Assembly: GCA_963971225.1 (NCBI GenBank) | Contig: OZ020267.1 | Coordinates: 70,717,718-70,781,717 of the forward strand | Reading direction: 5' to 3' | Source of the DNA: Melieria omissa | Taxonomy: Eukaryota; Arthropoda; Insecta; Diptera; Ulidiidae | DNA: 64,000 nt | Shown here: piece by piece, positions 32,861 to 45,660 of the stretch | Layout of the letters: the number at the start of each line of letters is the position of its first letter | Numbering within the stretch: position 1 is the stretch's first letter | The notes under the pieces: generated by a model | Database searches by the model: none | Seen by the model: only the letters and a program-made list of their open reading frames with translations | Told to the model about the DNA's origin: nothing | Made by a program: the position numbers and the translations under genes

Positions 32861-35749
32861 AAGACTTCATTGAAATATTTTCATTGCTGCACTTCCCAAG
32901 TAACAATGAAATATTTTCCTTGTAAAGTTACAGGAAATTTGATTTTAAGTGCATAAAATGTTTCTAAGTTTTGATTGTAAAAGTTTTACTTTGAAATGTG
33001 AACGTACGTATACTTTTCTTTATTATTTCTTTTCTTGACTTGAAAGTTTTGTGACTCAGTTTTCTTTTGGTCGCACACTATTCTTATTCTGCACATGTCC
33101 CATTACTTTCCATTTTTTCTTTCATCTATACCTTTCAATTAATTTCAATTCTGTTTAGCAGATGAAATGACGAGATGTTGAAGTTTTTTTATTTAAAATT
33201 GCTTTTCCTTTTTATTTATTTGCCCCTTTTTATATTTACTTATTTTCTTATCTTCTTATTTTTTTATTTTCTTTTATTTTTATGTTTCTCCTTTAAGTTT
33301 AAGTATAAGTGTTTCCTTTTTCATATTTTTATTTTTTATATTTTTTATATTTGTTTCATAAATTTTTGCTATAAATTTTCCTTGATCCATTACATTTGCT
33401 TCAAATGTCTCGCTTCTGCAAAAATATTTAATTAACTTTCGAAAAGTTTCTCAATAGCTGCATGGCCACTCAAATTCCACTTGCAGCATTTTCACTATGA
33501 AATTTCTGTTGTGTTTTTGTTGTTGTTGTTGTTGCTGTTGATTTTCAGTTAATATTGCTCGCTTGCTACTTGAGCAAACACAGAAATGCTGAGCTGACAT
33601 TACACACGCTGATGCCACACTCGACTGCTGAGCGCTTGACAGTGCCAAACAATGGCGCCTACAAATACAACAACAAATAAATGCCACTTATGTGCGCCGT
33701 TGGTGCGAGTTTTCAGCGAAAACATTTTACTGTTTTCGCTCGCTTCGCTCTTCAGCCGCTTCACTTGCTACTAAAGCAATTAAAATGTGCAGCGGAATTG
33801 AAAAATGCACTCAGCACACGACAATGTAAATCCATAATGCAAATACCGTACATTCACACACACACACAGATGCACATATTGCATATGTTTAGGCGCAGCG
33901 GCGCTGTGAAAACCGCTGAGAACGCAACAAAGCGTTCGAGCAAATAAAAGACGCGTGAAAACAAGCGGCAAGGTTGCAGCATAAATTGCCAGGACACTTC
34001 TTGGCGCTGCTGTCGCTCATTGTGCTCCTGCCTACAGACACATGGCAGCACTTTGCATTAAGAATGCAATTGAAAAGCGCTTACGCCTAAAAGCCTGCAA
34101 CACAGACTGATGTGTCGTGGTCATAGTCGCGAGCGAAACATGGCGAAAATCCATGGCACCAGACAGCGCATAACCTCAAACGCGTGCTGTATTTTTATGC
34201 AAAAGCACGCGCCCGAAAGTATGCAGCGTTGCGTGCAGGGCTATGTTTGAGTGTTTGCGCTCGATCAGCACATGGCGTGTGGTACATAGAGTGCAAGTGA
34301 TTTTTTTGCAAATTGCCTGTTAAATTGTTACTTTATAGTTGTTGTTGTTGTTAGTGCATTTCAGCTCGCGTTACACCTGGCCGTTTGTGTCGAAATGTGT
34401 CTGCAATTAAAACATGATTGCCGCTAATTAAATTGCAATGAAAAAGCGTTTGAATGAAATGTTTGCATAGTTTTTGGCGCCTCACAAAAATATCATTTTC
34501 ATCAAATTCATTGCAAAAAACAATGGGAAATTAAATTTTTTTGCTTAACTATTCAGCAAACAATAACTTCACTCTTCACTGTGCTGAGTGAAACAGAGTG
34601 AACAGAGAGAGAAACAGAGAGTGAGAGTTCAAGCAGCGCTCAGTAAGCAACGCTGACAGTGCAACATAAAGATTCCACAGCTTTCATTTGGCCTGCCGGG
34701 GATTTTGGCATTTTGTGCGCACAATAACATCGTAAGTGCAGTGCTTAGTAGGCGTGGTCGGCGCACCCAGAATGCATTTGCAAAAATGTTTACTTGCGCC
34801 ATGTAAACGTTTAAGCTGCCGACGCCACAACTCCTGCTGCGGGTCTATTGTTGCTGCTTTTAATTGCTGACGCTGCGTGCAAAGGTTTTATTAAAAAAAA
34901 AGCACACAAAAAAATATCATTGTATTTTTTAATAAAAAACATTTTTTTGTTTTGTGTTGCATGAAAATGGCGAGTTTTAGCATGCGAAATGAAAGGCCGC
35001 GTGATGAACTGAACTGTCAACGTCAGCAACGCGCCAAATGCTGACACTTAATTTTTGCGGCGCCTCAACTCTCAGCTTATTTGTCCGTCTGTCTGTTTGT
35101 CTGTTTATCTGTGTGCATATCGGTTTGCCTCGTTGCGTTACTGTTGGGTTTGTTCAGTCAGCTCAGCCGAAACGCTCTGAGAGCTGTGTGTGTGTGGTGG
35201 CCAAAACTGTGCCGTGGCATGAAAAATTGCCCACACCACATAAGAGGCGCCGCTCTTGGCAAATTCAGTGGTTGCTGGTCGCTGCAGTGGACGTCATTCA
35301 GCAGCTCCAGCAGCCGTGATGGCAGGTAATGCTGTGTGCATTTTGTCGGCGTGTGAAAGTATACATTTAGGCGCTTGAACAGTTGAATTGCAGTGTGGAT
35401 CAGTTTGTGTTGAGAGAGGCTGTTGATTTTTTTGAATTGGATTAAGTCAATGTTTTCTTACGTTGACTAATTAAAATTACTAAAAATTATTATAATTATT
35501 GGTTTTTGTTTGGTTCATTTAAGTTTCTAGTGATGACAATAACTGAGTTAGTGTTGTATGGAGATTCATAATAATGGGTTCTTGATGCTTCGCAACCTCT
35601 CATTTTATACGGATTGGTGAACAAGTAAATGAGCACACAAATTTTTGGGGCTGGAATGGTCTTAAATGGAGTCGCATCGAGGTCAGAGTGCACAAAAGAC
35701 CTGGGAAATTCGATAAATTGCTCCACAGCTGGTCAGAAGTTGCTTTTAG
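32861..35749. other. No gene recognised
   Basis: 33.1-33.4 kb is T-rich low complexity. 33.6-35.4 kb is moderately GC-rich with scattered CA and GTT microsatellites, a GAGAG-rich patch at 34595-34630 and a possible donor GCAG|GTAATG at 35322 without supporting evidence. Confidence 0.6.
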
Positions 35750-36060
35750 AGGGTTAAAATGTATGACTGACCCCCACTAGTTTTCTCTACTGAACATTTC
35801 TTTCAAACATATTTACACGTACACTCCATCTCGAACCCTTTATGGGGCTTCCATACAAAATGATGGTTTGTACAAAATAGACTTCCACTTTTCCCAGACG
35901 TGACAAATGTATGACCGATACCCATTTATTTTTCATTCAGAATGTTTCTTTCAAACATACCTGCCCGCTATCTCCAAGTCTTAAGGGATCTGCCATACAA
36001 AACTGGCCATTTTCTATGCATTTGGCTCCCCACTTGTAAATGTATTAGTTAAGTAAGCGA
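35750..36060. repeat. Tandem duplication, 2 units of about 148 bp
   Basis: ATGTATGAC(T/C)GA...CCCA and TTTCTTTCAAACATA recur 148 bp apart (35761 and about 35909), with a partial third start at about 36045. Confidence 0.7.
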
Positions 36061-36169
36061 GAAAACATCGTACCTCGGCAACTACTGAACCGATTTAAAT
36101 GAATTATTCAACGATCGCCAACATTCTTGAGTACAAAAAATACAAAATTAATTAAGGTTCGAAAGTTCA

Positions 36170-36182
36170 CCGCCAGAGGGCG
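36170..36182 (+). promoter_or_regulatory. CTCF-like motif
   Basis: CCGCCAGAGGGCG matches CCASYAGRKGGCR at 12 of 13 positions. Candidate insulator site only. Confidence 0.3.
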
Positions 36183-36239
36183 TCTCCCATATGATCGGAG
36201 TGATGAGGTTGTCAACTTTTGGGTTTCTACAAAGCAAAA

Positions 36240-36956
36240 ATCTGAATGTAAAAAGCTAAGAAATTCTTTGTTAAATCAAATTTGACAATTTGAAAAACTG
36301 AGTAACTTACTTTGAATGTCTCCAACTATAAAACTAGAGTACGTGGAGGCCCAAAATAAAGGAAATTTAACAGTAGAACTCTGCAGCTATTTAGAAAGGA
36401 GTAGAAACCTCCAATTGTTGCACCGAAAAACTGAGAAAATCTAAGTTGAAGCTGGCAAGTTACAAAACAGACTAACTTGCACTGACTTTGAATGCCTGAA
36501 ACTCCACAGCTAGAGACGCTAGAGGCCTAAAATAAAACTAATTACACAGTAGAACTCTGCAGCTTTTCATAGAGAAGTAGAAAGCTGTAAGTATTGTAAC
36601 ACAAAACTGAGAAAGTCTAAGCTGAAGTTAACAATTTGAGAAACAGACTAACTTTGACTTTGAAAACCTCCAACTCCACAACTAGAGGAGCCTAAAAGAA
36701 TATTCACTTCACAGTAGAACTCGGAGAGAAGTTGAAAGGACTAAGCATTGCACCTCAAAGCTGAGAAAGTCTAAGTTGAAGCTAGAAAGTTGAAAAACAG
36801 ACTAACTTTGACTTTGAATGCTCCCAACTCCAAAAATAGAGTAGCTAGAGGCCTAAAATAAACCGCATTTCACGGTAGAACTCTGCAACTATTCAGAGAA
36901 AAGTAGAAAACTCTAAATATTGCACCGGAAAACTGGGAAAGTCTACGTGTGTTTTA
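36240..36956. repeat. Tandem array, 4 units of about 160-176 bp
   Basis: Units contain CAGTAGAACTCTGCAGCTAT, AGTAGAAA, GCACC.AAAAACTGAGAAAGTC, AACAGACTAACTTTGACTTTG and CTAGAGGCCTAAAATAAA. Landmarks at about 36371, 36547, 36712 and 36873. Confidence 0.85.
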
Positions 36957-37066
36957 TTTTTTGAAGTGTGTTTTATTTTGATTTATTTTTATTTATTGAA
37001 GTGTGTTTTATTTTTCAAGCACAATCCAGAGAGACGAATAAGCCTAAAGAACTAATTTTCGTAACA
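36957..37066 (+). mobile_element. 3'-end remnant of the same LTR family
   Basis: The order TTGAAGTG...TTTTATTTT...AGCACAATCC...AATTTTCGTAACA matches the last part of the two solo LTRs. A short piece (TGAAGTGTGTTTTATTTT) is duplicated at about 36963 and 36998. The 5' part is missing and the remnant abuts the 36.3-36.95 kb tandem array. Confidence 0.6.
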
Positions 37067-38269
37067 TTCTTCTATTCTTATTTTACAAATTCATTCCCCA
37101 TTTTCTTACCAACATAATCCAAAGCATAATCCTATAGGCCAACATTTGTCACATGTGTGTAAAGTATACTTCAAAGTACACACACACACACACGCACGAC
37201 CAACTGTCTGTGATTGCACTTGTCACACATTGACACGATTGTTGCGCGTCAAGCCAGTGAGTGTTGCGCGTTTTGTGGGGCGCTTGGGGCCATTCGAAGT
37301 GGCCGACAGTTGCCTAAAAGTCGGCAAATGCAAATTTTGTACGAGCTGACAAATGTTCCTGTTACTGTCAACTGTATGTACATACTTATGTACATATTTG
37401 TGCCTTTATAGTTACATACTTGTGTGTGCGTATGTGTGCATGTGTTGACGTTGTTGTTGATTATGTTTCAGGCCGCACGTAGCTTAATTTAGGAGAATCG
37501 TTCAGTTGACGCACATCCAACACACAATGCTATTACACCTACACACACACACTCGCCTACATTCTGAGCCTAAAAGTATACACCAGTGTTGGGCTGCCAG
37601 ATTGCGTTGTGTGCCGCCGGGTTGGTGTGAGTGTGAGTGTGAACGTGCGTGCGTGACAGTGTGTGATTGCTGTAATTGCGTACGTGCATAGCCGAATGTG
37701 TGGTTGCATTTTTGTTGCGTTTGTTGTTATTGGTGTATTTTTGTTTATTTTGTTGTACGTTAGCCGCAAATCGATGTGCCGCGAAATTTCCAAAATATTT
37801 GCAGTGTTGTTGTACTAAAAATTGCGTATAAACAGTGTGAGAGTGAACGTGTTGTAAAGTTATAAAAGTTGGAATAACCATCGAGCTGTATGGCGGATCT
37901 GGTCTGGGTGAATTAAGCCTCCAGCAGGTGTGTGAATAATCAAATGAGTTTTTTATAAAATTGAGCATTTCAGAAATGTGAAAGATGAAAGATAAGAAAC
38001 AACATGTAAGACAAGCCAAAATGCGCCAAAAAGTATACCACAGCTTTGAGCTTTTTGATTGTATGACGTTAGCCGAATATATTGTTTATTAAACAAGTTA
38101 GAGCGCAGAGAATGGCGAAATTATTTCGAAGCATTGCGTTGGTTGCAGAACAATGTAGAGTTTAGAGGACAGACAGAGGTTTCAAAGTTTTGAAAAGCGG
38201 TGTTTGAAATGCTGACTACAAAATAGTAAACTCTATGAGATTTTGCTTTGCTCACAAACTTCTGACGTT
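37067..38269. other. No gene recognised
   Basis: CA/GT microsatellites at 37179-37195 and 37540-37555; GTGAGTGTGAGTGTG near 37625. Motif copies at 37312, 37568 and 38023. Confidence 0.65.
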
Positions 38270-39290
38270 GCTTTCTCATGATGATAGCTGCAAAAGAGCC
38301 AAAGGGGCAGTGCTCGAAACCGACGATCACAAAGCCAAAAGTAGCTGCAAAAGAGCCAAAGAAGCAGTGCTCAACTACCAATGATCACAGGGCCAAAAAA
38401 AACTGCAAAAAAGCCAACGGAGGAGTGCTCGACTACAGATGATCACTGCTCCAAAAGTAGCTGAAAAAGAGCCAAATGAGCAGTTTTCAACTACAAATGA
38501 TCACAGGGCCAAAAGTAGCTGTAAAAGAGCTAAAGGAGCAGTGCTCGAAACCGACGATCACAAATCTAAAAGTAGCTGCAAAAGAGCCAAAGGAGCAGTT
38601 CCAAAAGTAGCTGCAAAAGAGCCAAAGGAGCAGTGCTCAACTACAGATGATCACTGCTCTAAAAGCAGCTGTAAAAGAGACAAAGAAGCAGTGATCGACT
38701 ACAGATGATCACTGTGCCAAAACTAGCGGCAAAAGAACCAAAGGAGCAGTGCTCAACTACCGACAATCGCAGCTCCAAAAGTAGCTGTAAAAGAGCCAAG
38801 ATGCAGTGTTTTACTACCGACGATCACAGCTCCAAAAGTAGCTGCAAAAGAGACAAAGAAGCAATGATCGACTACAGATGATCACAGCTCCAAAAGTAGT
38901 TGCAAAAGAGCCAAAGAAGCAGTGATCGACTACAGATGATCACAGTTCCAAAAGTAGCTGCAAAAGAGCCAAAGGAGCAGTGCTCAACTACAGATGATCA
39001 CTGCTCCAAAAGCAGCTGCAAAAGAGCCAAAGAAGCAGTGCTCAACTACAGATGATCACTGCTCCAAAAGCAGCTGCAAAAGAGCCAAAGAAGCAGTGAT
39101 CGACTACAGATGATCACAGTTCCAAAAGTAGCTGCAAAAGAGACAAAGAAGCAGTGCTCAACTACCGACGATCACAGCTCCAAAAGTAGCTGCAAAAGAG
39201 ACAAAGAAGCAGTGATCGACTACCGACGATCACAGCTCCAAAAATAGCTGCAAAAGAGCCAAGGGAGCAGTGTTTTACTACCGACTACGT
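38270..39290 (+). repeat. Tandem array, about 17 units of about 57 bp
   Basis: Unit: CCAAAAGTAGCTGCAAAAGA, GCCAAAGGAGCAGTGCTC, AACTACAGATGATCACAG. Some units are shortened. 57 bp is 19 codons, so short open frames repeat a 19-residue Lys/Ser/Cys-rich peptide (for example 38439-38708). Frames break repeatedly and there is no start or partner exon, so I do not call a gene. Confidence 0.9.
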
Positions 39291-41469
39291 AATATGAAAA
39301 AGTGGAGCAGTTATCCTGGAGCCTCATTTCCGAAACAAACGGCTGCTGCGGCTGAGAACCGTAACTTTAAATTTCGGAAAAAGGTTTCAGCTACGGAGTC
39401 GAGTCTCCATAGCAGAGCCGAGTGTTAAGAATTTATTTTGGTACTTTAGCTTCTACTACTACAATTCTCTGGAACTGAAAATATTTAGTGCTCCAAAAGA
39501 GTCTCAAGTTTCAAACTCTGCTTAAAACTGTACAATAAATGTTGGAGTATGAGCATAAAAAGTGCTTTTTATCTGAGAAGAGCCCAACAAAATCACGTTG
39601 TGAAATCTTGCACATACTCCCACCGTATTATTACACGCTACATGCGAACATATCGAATGCCACTTGCAAACGAGTACACCGGAAACCGGAAGTGTCTGGG
39701 TATGCGTACGCGGATGCGGTTCACCGAAAGCGCCTTTGATTGACTACGAAATTATGTACGCAAAGAAGCGGCAAAACTTGGATAAGCTGCTCAATTGTTT
39801 GTTCTTTTGATAAAGTCAACAATTTGTGGTGAGTTTGTTTGGCGGATTAAAGCAATTTTAATGAACTGAAGTCATTTTCAACTTTGTGCATACATGAAAA
39901 GTTAAACAAGGACTTGATTGTACGCGGCTTGAGCATATAAATGTTGTTAATTAAAGCATAGAAGCATAGCTGAGTAAATTTGAGATGAAACTCTTTTAAG
40001 TGAATTTAAAAGTTTATAACATATTTTTGTTTTAATTAGAGAAAGAATACTTTGGAGTTAGAAATTCATATTCATTAAAAATGTATTTTGCAAAATTACG
40101 TATGTGTAAATATTTCAGTTAATGCCTGTCAAAATGTTTATATCCAAGTGTTTAGTTACAGTTTAGCCAACATTTACTCAGACTAAGCACTTTTTCAAGC
40201 ATACTTTTAGGCGAACCAAGAGTGGCTTAGCTCATGCAAAGCAATATTTATCGTTCAAAGCAAATGAATTTTTTTTATTTTATATTAAAAAGAAGCTCAA
40301 TTAAAAATGTTCAACACACTCAAATAAAGATTGCAAATAGATGTGAGAAACAAAATATGAAAATTAAGTCAAATATTGTTCACGCTTTGCTGAAGCTTGA
40401 AATTTGCACAAAACAGCTGAAACTGAAATTCAAATTTTTGCCATAATAAAATTGCAAAATTCTCAGAGCCAGCGTGCATCATGGCAAAAGTGTGAATAAA
40501 CCTTTGAGAGCTGATCCGTTATCCTCTGAAGAGTGCACTCGCTGGCCAAAACTAATTGAATGAAGTGGCTAGAGAGCGAAAGCACACAAACAAGCACTGA
40601 GATATGTGTGAATTGTTGTCTATTTTTGTTGTTGTTTTTTGTCAATTGCAATTCTCATAAACTTTTAGTTGAAATTAAATAATTTTGTGGAATTTTACAA
40701 TTTATTTGAATAGAATTTTGTAGCAGAAGTATCCATCTATGCACAAAAATATTTTTTCTTAATAAATTATACATATTTCATTTTAAGCGAAATATTTGTA
40801 ATTTTGAGAGAACAAATTGCTCATGAATTTCAAGTAATCTTCTTGTGCTAAAAATTCGGCGTAATAAAGTTACGAGTCGGTTTTTGGCATTTCGTCAAAA
40901 TATGAACGCAGACGAATTTTCAATTTGTAATGCTTCGCTGCACTGCCAAAGTAGTAAAACGACGCAACGTAAACAAAAACAACAAACACATTTGGCCAAC
41001 GAAATTGCATTTTGTGAGAATTCGAATATTTCAAGCATACCTCAGGGCGCAACAATGCTACGCAAATATGTGTGTCGAAAATATTATGAGAAGTACTGAA
41101 AATAATAAAACTGAAGCAGCAAAGCCAAAGCCAATAATCCTCACCATACTTTGCAGCTCATCAATATTTATAGCGCACCGCCTTCAAGTTGCTTTGTCCT
41201 TTTGGCTTTTCAACAATTATTGCAAACAAGATGGTTTTGTGTATTTATGACAATGCGGCATTGTCTGATTGTGAGAGCGAAATTGAGTTATATCTTTGGG
41301 TCGTGCAACTCAGTGTGGTTTACCAGGTGTCGTTCTATTAAAATGTTTTCTTAACTTTTTTCTTAAGCAAAGAAATGTGATGTCACTCATACGTCACGTA
41401 GGCCGTAAAGCAATTTGTGTATCTGTGCCTGTTGGTAGCATGTAAGCTGCTCGCCTTATAGCAGCAATG
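39291..41469. other. No gene recognised
   Basis: AT-rich unique sequence. Motif copies at 40199 and 41035. Overlapping short open frames near 40.9-41.3 kb on both strands have no recognisable domain. Confidence 0.65.
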
Positions 41470-42530
41470 TATTTCTTTGGTACTGGGTGCACTATTAGAG
41501 TGTATGGTAATGTTATGGGACCAGTGGGCGTGGCAGCTTTAAAGCTAATGAAATATTTAATGTGTTATAGCTTTGAAACTATTTGAGGTACACTACTTAA
41601 ACTGGGTATGCGGTCAGCACTTGGTTATATTATTATATGACAAAAATTGTGCATGTATTGCATTAAGGGGCGTGGCACCTTTCATACAAGTGAAAGATTG
41701 AATAAGGAATAACTTTGTAACTATATGCAATATGCAGCTAAAACTTTATATGCAATGAGCACTTGGTTATATCATTATATCAAAAAAATTTGAAATCTAT
41801 GGGACAAAAAGGCGTGGCAGCTTTCATACAACTGAAATGCTTAATGAAATATAACATTTGAACTTTAAATGCCACAACAGAGAAACTTGGTGGAAAGTTG
41901 GTATGCATTTATATTTTCATTTTCAGAAAATCTCGAATTTATTGGATAAAGGGGCGTGGTACTTTCCATACAACTGAAATTTTTACTGCCATAAAGCATT
42001 ACAACTTAAGGGAGTTTAGCAATGAAACTTGGTATAAAATTAATATTTACTTGCGTCCTTATTATGCAAACATTTTGCAGAAATACATTAAAGGGGCGTG
42101 GCACCTTCCATATAACTGTAATTTTTAATATGATTTTGTTTTTTCGTTACTATAATTCTTACGACACCAAAACTCGATGCGGAGCTGGTATATAATCCAT
42201 ACATACTTACATATACCTTTTTAATGGGCGTGGCATATTTCATGAAATTTAAATTTTTAAACTGTCGCAGATATGGAATATGAAATTCCATGGCGTATGA
42301 ATTTAGTACGAAGGCAGTATTTCATATTCTTTATTCAGTGACTAAGTGTCATGGGCGTGGCATTTTTCACTTAAATGTTTTTTTAATTATAAAACAACAA
42401 TATACCACAAATTGCTCAGCTCAAAAACTCGATAGAAAGTCAGTCAGTCGAGGCCTTCTTTAATAAAAATTTCACAGAAATTGAATGAAGTGGGCGTGGA
42501 GATTGCACACAATTGCAATTTCTAAGATAA
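41470..42530. repeat. Tandem array, 8 diverged units of about 128-143 bp, each with a GGGCGTGGC box
   Basis: GGGCGTGG(C/T/A) at about 41525, 41668, 41810, 41951, 42093, 42226, 42354 and 42491. The surrounding CTTTCATACAACTGAAAT...AACTT..TA....CACTTGGTTATAT words decay faster than the GC-rich box. Confidence 0.88.
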
Positions 42531-42539
42531 TAAAGTTTA

Positions 42540-42925
42540 AGCTACAAAATAATAAATAAATAAATAAAAAAATAAATAAAAAAATAATAAATAAATAAAT
42601 AAATAAATTTAAGTAAATAAAATAAAATAAAATAAAATCAAATAAAATAAAATAAAATAAAATAAAATAAAATAAAATAAAATAAAATAAAATAAAATAA
42701 CATAAGATAAAATAAAATAAAATAAAATAAAATAAAATAAAATAAAATAAAATAAAATAAAATAAAATAAAATAAAATAAAATAAAATAAAATAAAATAA
42801 AATAAAATAAAACAAAATAAAACAAAATAAAACAAAATAAAATAAAATAAAATAAAATAAAATAAAATAAAATAAAATAAAATAAAATAATATAAAATAA
42901 AATAAAATAATATAAAATAAATAAA
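42540..42925. repeat. (TAAAA)n pentamer array, about 310 bp pure core
   Basis: 42615-42920 is nearly pure TAAAA/AATAA. 42545-42610 and 42915-42935 are TAAA-type variants. It abuts the right end of the 41.5-42.5 kb array. Open frames through it are artefacts. Confidence 0.95.
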
Positions 42926-42935
42926 TAAATAAAAA

Positions 42936-44749
42936 AATCAATAAATAGAAACAAAAAAAAGTTGCAACTATTAAAAATGAAACTCGCTACTCCGTTTGGC
43001 AGTGAACCAGAAAGAAACCTTTGACCAGTGATGACCATTCATCTACTCGCGAGTCAGTGCACTTAAACAAATGTAAAGTAGCGACAGCGTCATTTCCTGT
43101 CTGAGACCACTACGTCTGTGACTTTTAGCTCTGGTAAGGGCCCTGCTACGCATCCAACCCAAATCCAACTTGGAGATTGGCAAAGTAGTCGATTATCTGA
43201 ATACTCGATTCTGGCACTAAATCACCAAAACCACACACAGCAGTGGCAAAGTGGGGATGTGGCATCAAAACGGCTCTGTTTCTGTGCCAATTTTGCCAGC
43301 CACTCCAGTTATCCACCTACGTTGTGTTTCTCAAACTTAATTTTTTTAACCTTGCAACGTTGGGCACTCGGCCAGCATTTGTATAAACTTCAAGGCAACA
43401 TCTGATGGAGCTGCGGTCGTAAGGTATCAGAAGCGATTGTTGCGAGTTCAAATAAATCATCATATTTACGCCGACCTGTGCCGCCATCGCATAAATATGC
43501 AATGAAGTGTTGTTACATTCAATTTTCCGGCTTTTGGTTGGCATTTTCGTGCAAACTTTCGCTGGCAAACTGTGTGACTATGTGACTGTGTGACTTATCC
43601 CTTCACATACTCATGCGTGTGTGTGCATGTATGCGTGAATAATTTTAAGCTGATTACATTATTTGTTGTATTTTATTTCGACAATGGCCATTGGTTCGTT
43701 TGTTTGGTTCGCCTGGGCCATAATAATTAATCCCGCACACTCGCCATGTGACTGGCAATGCCGATATGTGATTGTGCAAAAATTCTCCTGCACGCATACA
43801 CTTACACTCACACATATATATGCACAAACATGCGAAAATATGAAATATTAAATTTGTAATTTACATTTGCATCGCTGACTGATTGTTTATTTGCGTGTGT
43901 CTGGCCGTCCCAGTTGTTCGCTTCGAGTTGATATGTTTGCGGCAGTGTTTGTGTGTTTATGTTGTTGTTACACACGTATACAATCACACTTTCATATGAC
44001 GGTTTTAGTGGTTTGAATTCTCTCATATTGCCTTTCAATGCTTTTTATCGCTAAAAAATAACAAAAACAACCCCGCCCCTTGTCAAATGTATTCTACTCA
44101 CAGCAGCAACAGTACTTTGGTTTTGACATCGCGTGCAGTTTGGCATATTTTATTGAAAATATCTAAAGCTTCTGGGGATTTATGAAAATGCAAAAATTCA
44201 TTGGTTTGTTGACAGTTGAATCATTGAGGAAATAAACAATAAAAGAAATAATTCAATGTCACTGAACATTTTTGAAAAACAGAAGCTCAAAAGTGTATAT
44301 TGAAGCTGTGTTTATTGGAAAATACAATTGTGGCTTTAAATTTATTGTTTATTTGATTCAAATGTGTCATTTTTGAGTGAATTCTAGGTTTCCTCCTTTA
44401 TGTTGTGTTATTAAAAAATTTGTTCAAATTTAAAGAAACCTCACAAATGACACAGACAAGTAGACATTGCTGTCCACTGTACCACAGCTGCTACCAGAGT
44501 ACTACTTGAAGTAAATCTGGCTAGCCCATATTTTGGGTTTGTCTGTCTAATAAGGCCCTGTTTGAAACTCCCCTGGAACCCACGCTGAGCACTATTGACT
44601 TTGGAAGCATTGCATCAAAGCGACAGTAGAAGAATTTCCTATAGAAGTGCCTCTGTTGGTGCCAGTTATACAGCAAGACGCCAAGTGTTGCCATCGCCTC
44701 ATCAAAATATCCCCTATTCACCATTAAAATATCACTTAAAGATGCCTTC
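42936..44749. other. No gene recognised
   Basis: Unique sequence. CTCTG|GTAAGG at about 43132 could be a donor but nothing supports an exon. Short CA/GT runs near 43610 and 43800. Confidence 0.65.
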
Positions 44750-45660
44750 ACCTGTTTGCTCTTTGTAAATCGCCAAAAAGTATGCTTTAGAAAATTAAGA
44801 AGCAACACTCCAATTGTAGCAGCTTTTCTAATACCATCGTCTCATCAGAGTAGCCCCTGGTTACTTATCATAATTCACTTAAAGATGCCTTCAACTGTTT
44901 GCTTTATGTAAATCGCCAAAAAGTGTGCTTTAGTAAACTATGAAGCAACACTCCAATTGTAGCAGCTTTTCTAATACCATCGCTTCATCAGATTATTCCC
45001 TGGTCACCTTTAAAGTTTCACGTAAAGATGCCTTCAACTGTTTGCTCTTTGTAAATCGCCAAAAAGTATGCTTTAGAAAGTTAAGAAGCAACACTCCAAC
45101 ACTTCACTTTTCTAATACCATCGTCTCATAAAATTAGCCCTTGGCCACTACTCATATTTCACCTAAAGATGCTTTCAACTGTTTGTTCTATGTAAATCGC
45201 CAAAAAGTATGCTTTAGAAAATTATGAAGCAACACTCCAATTGTAGCAGCTTTTCGAATACCATCGCTTCATCAGATTATTCCCTAGTCACCTTTAAAGT
45301 TTCTCTTAAAGATGCCTTCAACTGTTTGCTCTTTGTAAATCGCCAAAAAGTATGCTTTAGAAAGTTAAGAAGCAACACTCCAACACTTCACTTTTCTAAT
45401 ACCATCGTCTCATAAAATTAGCCCTTGGCCACTACTCATATTTCACCTAAAGATGCATTCAACTGTTTGCTCTATGTAAATCGCCAAAAAGTATGCTTCA
45501 GTAAATTATGAAGCAACACGCCAAACGCTGCAACTCTTCGAATACCGTCGCCTCATCAGGCCACCTTTAAAATTTTACCAAAAGATTTCTTGAATTGTTT
45601 GCTCTTTGTAAATTGCCAAAAAGTATGCTTTAGTAAATTATTTAAGAAAGTATAACATAA
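44750..45660. repeat. Tandem array, 7 units of about 142 bp with dimeric higher-order structure
   Basis: CGCCAAAAAGTATGCTTTAG starts at 44771, 44913, 45057, 45198, 45341, 45482 and 45614. Units 284 bp apart (for example 44940 versus 45224) are much more alike than neighbours, with only a few base differences over about 190 bp, so a two-unit block has been duplicated. Confidence 0.9.

Noticed and set aside
38270..39290. CRISPR-like array of regular repeats
   Set aside because: Eukaryotic window; units are contiguous with no unique spacers.
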